Assembly (NCBI GenBank): GCA_009746045.1
Contig: RPFO01000065.1
Location: forward strand, 9,689,101-9,753,100
From: Mesostigma viride
Taxonomy: Eukaryota; Streptophyta; Mesostigmatophyceae; Mesostigmatales; Mesostigmataceae
DNA: 64,000 nt
Reading direction: 5' to 3'
Of the stretch, positions 28,546 to 64,000 are shown in pieces. Below the pieces are notes generated by a model, which searched no databases, had not been told where the DNA came from, and was given only the letters and a program-made list of their open reading frames with translations. Made by a program: the position numbers and the translations under genes. Within the stretch, counting starts at the first letter, position 1. Every line of letters begins with the position of its first letter.

Positions 28546-31053
28546 AAGGGAAGGCCAGTAGTAAGAGCGAGCTACTAGGTCCCGTACCCGTTTACCACCC
28601 TGGCGAGCAGCTAAGTCATGCAACTCAAATAGCAGGGAGGAGCGACAGATACGGGGGACATACAGGCGCCATTGAGGGGGAGAATCTGCTATCTGCACAT
28701 ATAGAAATCCACCTACAAATTTACAGGGGTGTTTACCTAACTGTTGTGGATGGGAGGCAATGGCAGCTAAAGCTTCCGGCTCAGTGGCCGTAAATCTACT
28801 AATCAGGCGTTCAAGATCAGAGGTAGGCATCGCTACAGAGGTATCCAGAACAGGTTTAAAGAGGTCTCCTACCGCCTTGCCAAAGAGAAGGGGAGGTCCT
28901 AGAGGGACTATGTTATCATAAGACTTTCCTGACCTAGTCGCTATATGGCTAAGCGGTATAGAAATTTTATTTTTCCCCTCCCCCCCCACAGAGACCACAG
29001 GAAGGGCCTCACACCAGAGAGAGAGTCCTACGTGAGAAAGGAGATCAGGCATGCGAACAGCGGTATGAAAGAGGTAGGCATAAGATTCATCATCAGGTAG
29101 TTCACCGTAAGGGGTTACACCAAGAGTAGTAGGAACAAGAGTAGTATTGAGAACATCCAAGTCCTCGAAAAAGGAGTAATCTGCGCGACGGGAGAGTGCA
29201 TCAGGTACTATGTTGTCTACACCTTTAACATACTGAAGTTTAAAAGGGGAAAACTGTGCTAAAAACTCCATCCAGCGCGCTTGACGAGGGGTAAGGTTGG
29301 GTTGGGAGAGCAGATGGGTAAGGGGACGGTGGTCCGTTTGTATAACTAGTCTATAAGGATCTATCTCACAGGGTTCATTCAGGCAAACATCAAATTGGGC
29401 ACCTTTAAGAAAATGCTGCCACGCGTGGCAACAATACACCACAGCTAAGAGTTCCTGCTGGTGTACAGGATAGTTACGCTCCGCAGGGAGCATTGTCCTA
29501 GAGATGTACTCAATTGGCTGTAAGCCCTGACCCTGATCCTGGAGAAGGACGCCCCCTATTGCTACCTTACTAGCGTCTGTAGCTACCACAAAGGGTTTGG
29601 TAGTATCGGGTAGGATGAGTACAGGAGGAGAAAGGAGTAGGGATTTTAAACACTGGAAAGCCGACTGACACTCACTACTCCAGATAAAGGGGATATCTTT
29701 CTTTAATAAATGGTTGATAGGGGCTGCTATAGTTGCGAAGCGAGGGATAAAACGCCTATAGTAAGAGGCAATCCCTAGGAAACTACGTACACCTTCAACG
29801 TCGGTAGGGGTAGGCCATTCCTGGATTGACTTAGTTTTATCCGGGTCGGTAGCGACACCGGCATCTGACAAAACATGTCCTAAAAATGGTACACTCCTAC
29901 CAGAACGAACTTTAGCACGGCGAGCCCACAAAGAATTTTCAGCCATTATTTCTAAGACTTTCTTTAAATCACGTAGGTGCGTTTCAAAATCAGGGGAATA
30001 AATAAGGATATCATCTAAGTAAGCCTGAGCACAAGAACGATCGTGCTCCGATAAAGAAACAGAGGAGAAGGAAGGATCCTTTAAATCAGATGACACTTGG
30101 GGAAGGTGAGAGTTACCCATAACAGGTCTAAGCACTTCATTCATTAACATTTGAAAAGAGGCAGGAGAGTTACAGAGTCCCATGGCCGCTACTCTAAACT
30201 GATAATGACCAAAAGGGGTAGCAAAGGCGGTTTTATGGCAATCCTCAGGCGCTATACGCAGTTGCCAAAAACCATCTGCACAATCCAACTTGGGTAGGTT
30301 AGCAAAGAGGGGAAGAGCAGGGGGCTTAGGGGGATTAGAAGGGTCAGATTTACCCATAGGACCACTGTCTTCCACTGCTACATACGAGGGATAGAAAGAA
30401 GGAAGAGGAAAGGTTTTGGATAGGGGTCTAGAAGGGGCCACCGTTTCAGGATGGTGCCCATAGAAGAAGGGAACAGTATATTGCTCACGAAGGGAGGAGT
30501 AGGCAAAATGATCATAGTTTCTGTCATCTAGGGGCATGGTGCTGAAATCACTATTAACTTCTAAATCAGCCACACGGGTAGGGACCTGGGCAGCCTCGTA
30601 GGCTGTATCAGGGTAGGACCAAGAAGCAGGAGGATAAAAGGGGACTGCACTAGGGCGACCAGAAGGGCCAACAGGGGCAGAGGTACGACCCGTGTTATAA
30701 GCAGGGATGGAAGGCACAGGGTGGGGAGGAGGCCTAGAAGCATTGTCAGTGAGTGAGGACCTAATTGAAGGTTGAGCCAAGGTTGCAGGAGGGGCAGGGG
30801 CCTGGTTCATAGCAAAAGAGGGTTCATCACTAAATCTGACACGTTGTTCAAAGGTAGGTGGGGTAAGTGAGGGACGACGGCGACCACCAGTAACAGGAGA
30901 AGGAGGTGAGGTACGCAGATTACCTTGAGGAGTGAGATGGTGCACCGTTTCCAAGGATCGAGTCCCGTCGGTTACCACGAGTATTGTTATTCTTATTAGT
31001 AGTATTATTAGTAGTAGTAGTAGTATTGGTAGGTATAGGCGACATATCTCCAC
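28546..31053 (-). CDS. Gypsy pol: reverse transcriptase, RNase H and start of integrase finger
   Basis: This is one long frame of about 840 residues. The first ~230 residues are Pro/Ser-rich with no clear domain. RT begins abruptly at LPKLDCADGFWQLRI (motif 2 region), so the N-terminal fingers are missing. Further motifs: FATPFGHYQFRVAAMGLCNS, active site YLDDILIYSP, and the thumb/connection FLGIASYYRRFIPRF. RNase H has VATDASKVAIGGVLL, the LAVVYCCHAWQHFL helix and QTDHRPLTHLL. The frame ends in the HHCC finger (LHDLAARQGGKRVRDLVARS...) where the piggyBac interrupts it. The product would copy element RNA into DNA, but without fingers and an intact integrase it is probably inactive. Confidence 0.88.
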
Positions 31054-31189
31054 CCACTGGATCCATATTTAATTAAGTAAAGGAAAGAAAACAACAAACG
31101 TTGCCTTAAGAAAGGAATAGGAGTCTAAATTGAAGCAATAAAGGCAAAAGGAAAAACCTTGAATGTCTTAAGCAAAGAAACAATTAAAA
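31054..31189 (-). other. Gypsy junction between leader ORF and pol
   Basis: An ATG at about 31066 opens a short Thr/Asn-rich frame (MDPVGGDMSPIPT) that stops near 30916 and overlaps pol in another frame. It may be the true N terminus, followed by a frameshift within the ACT/AAT-rich stretch. Confidence 0.4.
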
Positions 31190-31586
31190 TCAATCCTTTT
31201 TAACCACAGTAATGGATAGGGAACCAAACTCTAAGGTGAGAGGAGTATCTGAGCTAGATGAGGATGCAGCCCGTTTAGGGGGAGAAGAAGGAGGGGTAGC
31301 AAAGACTAGAGATTCCACTGGAGGGCGACCATGAGGGATAGAGCGTACATGTAGGCCTAAATCTGATTCACTATGGTCAACATATAAGGAACTGCTGAGC
31401 TTCTTCAAAGGTCACAAATTTCTTATACCTAATTACGTTGTATATACGGTTCTGAACTATCTTCCTAGCGTCGGACCAAGAAAGGAAAATGGCGGACCAT
31501 TGAGGCGTAATCACTACGTAATATTTGGCTAAGCTATTGTCGCTGGAAGAATGGGAAGGAGCAGTAAAAGCACGACGCTGGCTCAT
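31190..31586 (-). CDS. RNase H1 N-terminal-like (hybrid-binding) ORF in the gag position
   Basis: The ATG at 31586 gives MSQRRAFTAPSHSSSDNSLA, followed by YYVVITPQWSAIFLSWSDA and YKKFVTFEEAQQFL. This matches the small N-terminal domain of eukaryotic RNase H1, also found in caulimovirus transactivators (Y-V--G---Giy-sW-e---V---yk-F-t-eeA--FL). That fold binds RNA:DNA hybrids or dsRNA. The frame stops at 31377; an overlapping frame from about 31408 continues with a Ser/Pro-rich tail to 31190, so one frameshift would join them. The ORF lies between the primer-binding site and pol, where gag is expected, and no zinc knuckle or capsid-like domain is seen. A role in holding element RNA/cDNA is inference. 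Confidence 0.6.
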
Positions 31587-31592
31587 GGTAAC

Positions 31593-32105
31593 GCACCTGG
31601 TAGGTCTTGTGACGTCACGCTAGCAGTAGGAGGAGTAGGCGACTTATCTGGTTGATCTGGAGTACCGAAAGCAGCACGAGGGCGGCAATAGTCCAGCGCT
31701 CGTCCTAAAATCAGCGACCAGTCCCTCTGCGGGTGCGGCCGTCTAATAAAACAGCAGCACGAAGGAAAAGGTATAGTCTACCACGACGCTACTCGTCTCA
31801 CTGTTGCCGAACCAAACAATTATCCTCTATCTACGACAGGAAGACAATTATCCTCTATCTACGACAGGAAGAAAACATGCGCAGGAAAACAAAGCGAAGG
31901 AGCTATCTAAGAAAGGGTTTATCCGCTACGAGCAGGTCTAGCATCTAGGCAGAGCGTGTCCCGAACCGGGCAGCACTACTCCCCCAGCTTGACGGCGACC
32001 CGCCCATTACCTGTCAAGAAAGTGTCGTCTTCGTATCCCTGGACGCGGAAGGGTTCTTGCAAAGGCGTATGTGACAAAGGACCGTCGTCTCGTTCTCTAC
32101 CTACG
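31593..32105 (-). other. Gypsy 5' leader
   Basis: About 510 bp between primer-binding site and first ORF. It holds a short direct repeat (CAATTATCCTCTATCTACGA at about 31818 and 31849). No ORF is supported. Confidence 0.5.
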
Positions 32106-32123
32106 AAAATTCCTCCGGAACCA
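32106..32123 (-). other. Primer-binding site of Gypsy copy 2
   Basis: One base after the 5' LTR, element sense reads TGGTTCCGGAGGAATTTT. The start TGG is complementary to a tRNA CCA end, so the primer tRNA should end ...CCTCCGGAACCA. The tRNA species was not identified. Confidence 0.65.
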
Positions 32124-32124
32124 T

Positions 32125-32677
32125 TGTTACGTCCTAAACTTCTACCTCCACCTCTACCTCTACTCAACCTAACCCAACCTAAATTAGTCAGGCCACCTCT
32201 ACTCAATCCCCTAGCGAAAGACGAACGAGACGGAGCTGATCTCAATGCATTCACGTATGTGTTGCTATAATACGCCATGCAACCATTTACCCGAACCCGT
32301 TTATTCCAGGAATAGAGGAAGGAAACACACTACACTGCCGTGACCCAAGCCTATATGTGTTAATTCATTTAACACACGCCGAGTGACCACACGAGGGGTA
32401 GAACGTGCATAAATGGTCACCAACGGTCCAGCATGCTGGGGCCGACCTGGCCCTCGCCTACAGATGCACAGATGCACGCTGGTCCACTACATTCTACCCG
32501 AAGGATAAGGACCACTAATAAAGTACGCGGCGCGACGCCCAAAAGCACCCAATGCACCACAGTACTGTTACGAGGACAACAGTGTCCCAGTTTGAACTAC
32601 ACGTAAACCTAGGAACGACCGAGGCAAAAGACCTAATTTACGTCCGTAACTACAACGAATTGTTACGCGACGTAACA
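32125..32677 (-). repeat. Gypsy copy 2, 5' LTR (right)
   Basis: The 553-bp direct partner of 17373-17925, with the same TG...CA ends. It is followed by the target duplication CAAGC at 32678-32682. Confidence 0.93.
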
Positions 32678-32908
32678 CAAGCAAGTCGTATAAAACCTAC
32701 AATTAATTTTCTCGGACCACTAATTAATAGCCACCGACCCTTATAAACAACCGGGTCATCCAAGGAAAATTCGGGCGAGCAGGAAACCCTTTGTACAGAT
32801 CGAATTAGTCAGCCCATGTTGCAGACAGCCTTCCACATCCAGGCCAAGGCATGGCGGCCCTATCTTTCCCGCATGCGTTAATTAAACTATATTCAGAGAA
32901 AACCGATT
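32678..32908. repeat. ~330-bp repeat, copy B, right part
   Basis: It continues copy B after the Gypsy insertion and matches 15473-15705 in copy A almost base for base, up to GAGAAAACCGATT, where homology stops. Confidence 0.85.
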
Positions 32909-33144
32909 CATTTCGACTTTTAGCATTTTCAAGGATTTGTCAAAAAAGGATCAATTATATACCCGACTTCTCCGTTAAATCTCATCGACCGGGTTTCGAA
33001 ACAACCCACGAACGCCGTAGATGCAGATCCAACGGAGTAAACAACGTCACGACCGACGCGGCGCCAAATACCTATTCGAGTTCTCCACTTGTCTTCTCCG
33101 TCCCGAAACATACGCCAGAGTACGATTTTCCGTGCTGGACACTT

Positions 33145-33591
33145 GACGCTATTGGCGAGAAACCGGTCCACGCAAGGAAACTGGGCCTCGGAGATCGACC
33201 CCAAAATTAAATTTGACTAGCGCAATCGACAGATCTCTCCAAGGGAATTCCAAATCTGCCCTCGGGTAGTTGATAGTCCTTTTCCGACCAGGTGATAGAC
33301 TTGTTACGAGACTGGCAAAAATGGCTGTAACGTCATTCTCTTACGCCAAGTAAGCCAAAGTCGAGTATGGCAAGTACGAGGTAGGGTGGTCTGATCTCAA
33401 GTATAAGTAGCGCAATCGATAGATCTCGGTGAGGGGAGTCAGGATCTGCCATGAAAAGGCCGAACCTTGGTCCAAAATGGAAGATTGGGGTCGAAATCGG
33501 TCGGAATCCGATACATTTTGGGCAAAAAAATAATTAATTCGCCAAAATGTACCTTTCTGCTACCGTGGACCGGTTTCTCGCCAATAGCGTC
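33145..33591. repeat. Perfect 28-bp inverted repeat, 391-bp spacing
   Basis: GACGCTATTGGCGAGAAACC and 8 more bases at 33145-33172 are the exact reverse complement of 33564-33591. ACTTGTCTTCTCC appears near both arms. It may be the border of an old inverted insertion. Confidence 0.8.
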
Positions 33592-34429
33592 ACTTGTCTT
33601 CTCCCGGTAAGGGCTAAGTTTTGCAAAAAACTTAAGTCCAAAGTACTTTTTCCTCCTGTTGCTCAGCCTAAGCCCCGACCAGGGCTTGTGTTTTTGTAGG
33701 AAATTTTTATGGCCTAGATATGCCCCCCTGGCTGAACCGAACTCTTTATTGCCTTTCCTATCATGCATCATACAAAAAACAAAGGCGATAAAACAGCCAG
33801 AATTTCAGCCCCGCCAGGCGAACATTCTTTGCTGAAAAACTGGGCAATGATGAAAAGCGCGCTCTTCCCACCAAGATTTGCTCCAGCCCCGCATCCTCCC
33901 CGAAACTCCCATCTGGCCACAGGCCGAAAGATCGGGTCCGCTGTCAGGCTCCTTGCAGTTATGGGCTACCCTGGCACCCCGCGCTAGCCATCTCCATGTT
34001 TAAGGCAGATTCGCCTCCGCCTGTGATTCTTTCCACCGTAGCCGCTGGCCCTGGCCTGTATGGCTCCTTCCCTGACGTTGTCCGACTTAAAACGCAGCTT
34101 CCCCAGTGTCAGCAAGCTGCTTGCCGCACCCAGGGGTAGAGGGGAATCGTCAGTGGGCCCAGCGCCGGAAATCACACCCTTTTACTCAAATCGTAGAGCC
34201 CCCCACCCAACAACCATTACCGTGGCCTGTAACGGTTGGTGGCGAACATAAAGAAATTTATTCTAGGCCTCTCCACGCCCGGAGAGGCCGATAGCATCGC
34301 CTTACATTCAGCGCAGCCGCCATAGCGGCCAGCTGACCTTGCCAGCAAATGCTGGGATCAAGTTGCGAAGCTGAGAAGAGGCCTCCCTACGTCCCCTACA
34401 CCACTCTAAGTACTGACTATCATTCACAT

Positions 34430-34545
34430 TGCGCCACGCAGGCCTGCCGGCTGGCGCAGGTGCAAGGTGTCCTGACTGCCCATCACAGTTGCGCCACCGA
34501 CGCCTGGCGGCTGGCGCAGGTACAAGGTCTAGTGACGTACGTTAG
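34430..34545. repeat. Two tandem ~64-bp repeats
   Basis: TTGCGCCACNNANGCCTG followed by GCGGCTGGCGCAGGT is found twice, with substitutions. Confidence 0.7.
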
Positions 34546-35552
34546 AAGCTACCTAGGCCTGCACTCCGGAACCACACTCAGCCTCGGCACAAAAAGGGCC
34601 AGCCGGCGCAGTACCCTTGTGACAAGCGCTAGTCTTACGCTACCTACGGCAGGTCGGTCCCCTTTGAGCCCGTCCACGCGTCACATATAAAATGAGCGGA
34701 GCTCAACAAATTAGTTAAAAGTAGGATCAATTAAGACGAGGCTGAAAAATGACACCATCAGGTATTCAGTGCGAATCAGGGAGAATAGGAAACAGGATGA
34801 TGTCTTGAGCCTTGACGAATAACCGACCGCACTCCAGCCTTCGACTCGCTTGCAAGCACTGCCCAGGCATTATGTGTCGCCAACACCAAGCTGATCGGAA
34901 TTATGCACCAATATGGGAAGTGATGCATACCCAAGCTAGCTAGTCAACCCAGCCTCGCGGGCAAGCTCCGCTCATGGACCAATGCTGAGGTCCTCAGCAG
35001 GCAGCGTGTCATTAGAGCTTGTCATTACAGCTTGCCACAGTAGCCATCTTGCTCATGTGTCATCCCAAAGTCATCTTGTTCACGTGGATGCCGCCAGCGA
35101 GCTCCTGGTTAAGGGAAAAGAAAGCATCGCCGATACACATATACACATGGATGCATGTTCACACGAACATGGGAATTTGCCAACGAGTCATGCGACACAG
35201 ATGCGTGAACACACGAATATGGAAATTAGCCAAAGAGTCATGCGACACCATACGCATCAGGCACAGGTCAAGAGTAATGACCATCTAAAGAATCATACAG
35301 TGCAAAAGTTACACAGTCCATCAATCACTGCAAATAAGGATCAGAGGGGGACCTCAGCGGTTGCAGCCAATGAAGGATGACTATGCGTTGACTATGCCCC
35401 ATGAATACTGACTTGCTGCACAACACAAGAAGCCTTCGCGGTAAGCCTCCGTTTTCCCTTGCATTCCACACAGCTGGCACTGCGGCAGGTAAATGTGGCT
35501 CGTTTGATTTAATTCATTTGGAAAGACAGCATACATGTACGTTAAGAAGAAA

Positions 35553-62945
<27,393 letters not shown>

Positions 62946-64000
62946 GGTTGCAATGCACCTACAAGAATGTCTCCGATGCGCTTTGAACCTTTTTGAGAGA
63001 TTGAAAAATATAATGTCCCAGGTATCAATCCGTGTTTTGACCTCGGAAAAGTACTCGTGGCGTTCGGGCCTGCCGGCCTTAATCGCTCCAGCTGCTCACG
63101 CTGGCGATATTCGCCATTTATGATGTAGGGTGATGACGCTGTCAGCATCCCCAAGCAACGTTCCCTGCCTGCGAGTCTCGATACTGACCGCGTACGTTCG
63201 TACCTGAATACCTCGCAAACGGACAGGGACGGTTTTCGACGAACTGAGCAACCACTGCAAATATTGCGCGGGAAAGCGGGTTATACAGGCATAATGCGCG
63301 TGCACGAAATTAGGCACAGTTGGCAGACTGGCAGGAGACGTCTTAGAGATCCATCAGGTATAGGTACAGGTATAGGTATAGGTATAGGTATAGGTTTCAA
63401 CGAGAAAAATCACGGGCTATCAATACCCTCTTATTATCATCAAGATCATGTTTATTGGGGACGTACATCCACGCAGGCTTCACAGGGTATTTTACTGAAC
63501 GATAGAATCGGCTGTAGCTACCTCAACGCGTCAATGGCAATAGTCTAATAAATGTCGATGCCGGGCAAACGGCATGTCGCTTACTTCAATATCGGAGCTA
63601 ATCACCAGTAGCTCCTATACAGAATGCTCCTAGCGTAGTGTGCCCCATTGCTTATATCTGATTCTTGATGCCCGTCATAAAACCGCGGTATTGCCTGATT
63701 CCTAGCCCAACGTGAGAATCCAATTCTCGGCGCGCGCTGCCCTGATTACCCGCGGTTGCGCCTATAGTCCTGTTGAAGCCATAATCTAACTAACACACGA
63801 ACTCATCTGGTTAGCGATGTAACGTAAGCTCATGAGAGCAACAGAAATGTCAGTAGAACCCCACTGCCATTGCAGAAGGCCCGTTTAAAGTCGTAAGCAG
63901 GGAGGCGCGCCACGCCATGCCCGTGGTACTTTCCGAAGTCCATGTGGGTGCTCAAGTATTTTCTGGGACACGCGAGGTTGATGGGCGTTGGGTAACCACG
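62946..64000. other. Presumed 5' flank of MMS19
   Basis: A (GGTATA)n microsatellite lies at about 63357-63393. I could not define a promoter or transcription start. From 63830 to the window edge, the minus strand is open for ~56 codons. Confidence 0.4.

Larger units (their letters stand above)
32909..35552. other. Intergenic DNA downstream of MMS19
   Basis: No ORF with convincing coding features. It contains a perfect 28-bp inverted repeat (33145-33172 and 33564-33591), a direct repeat around GTAGCGCAATCGAYAGATCT (about 33218 and 33409) and two ~64-bp tandem copies around GGCTGGCGCAGGT (about 34430-34545). Confidence 0.5.

Noticed and set aside
28546-31053. Pararetrovirus (caulimovirus) origin for the RNase H1-N-like ORF and pol
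   Set aside because: The element has true LTRs, a 5-bp target duplication, an integrase and the start of a chromodomain, so it is a Ty3/Gypsy retrotransposon.
32909-35552. Protein-coding gene downstream of MMS19
   Set aside because: Only short frames without domain, codon or splice support were seen.

Overview
This is eukaryotic nuclear DNA with no bacterial gene organisation. It shows GT-AG introns, large intronic satellites and Copia, Ty3/Gypsy-chromovirus, CACTA and piggyBac transposons. The GC-rich exons, a plant/alga-type CACTA element (DUF4216-like ORF) and many introns would fit a green alga, but the sequence does not prove the taxon.

Left half (1-32908): nested transposons. A Ty3/Gypsy-type element (copy 1, + strand; only its 3' part is in the window: 1-475 and 12405-13662) is split by a minus-strand Copia-type LTR element (476-12404). 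That Copia element is itself split by a CACTA-type DNA transposon (4680-8848). Next come a non-autonomous TIR element (13688-15403) and a ~330-bp repeat present twice. A second full-length copy of the Gypsy family (17373-32677, minus strand) sits inside one of these repeat copies, and the other copy shows the empty target site. That Gypsy element carries an internally deleted piggyBac (25694-28541) in its integrase, a ~183-bp satellite, a ~1-kb CCCT tract, an RNase-H1-N-like ORF in the gag position and an extra ORF between integrase and the 3' LTR. Target-site duplications are recognisable for the CACTA, Copia, piggyBac and complete Gypsy insertions, so their order can be read.

Middle (32909-35552): intergenic DNA with inverted and tandem repeats and no gene I can support.

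Right half (35553-62945): one host gene, MMS19, on the minus strand. MMS19 is the HEAT-repeat subunit of the cytosolic iron-sulfur cluster targeting complex. I assembled 21 exons whose phases all agree (4695 nt, about 1564 codons plus stop), from the start at 62945 to the stop at 35553. The introns are full of minisatellites: a 3.3-kb array of 21-bp units, a 1.7-kb array of 21/24-bp units, a GA tract and others. At many exons the exon edge with its splice site has been tandemly copied into the neighbouring intron. I consider this the most unusual signal in the window. The last kilobase (62946-64000) is the presumed 5' flank of MMS19.
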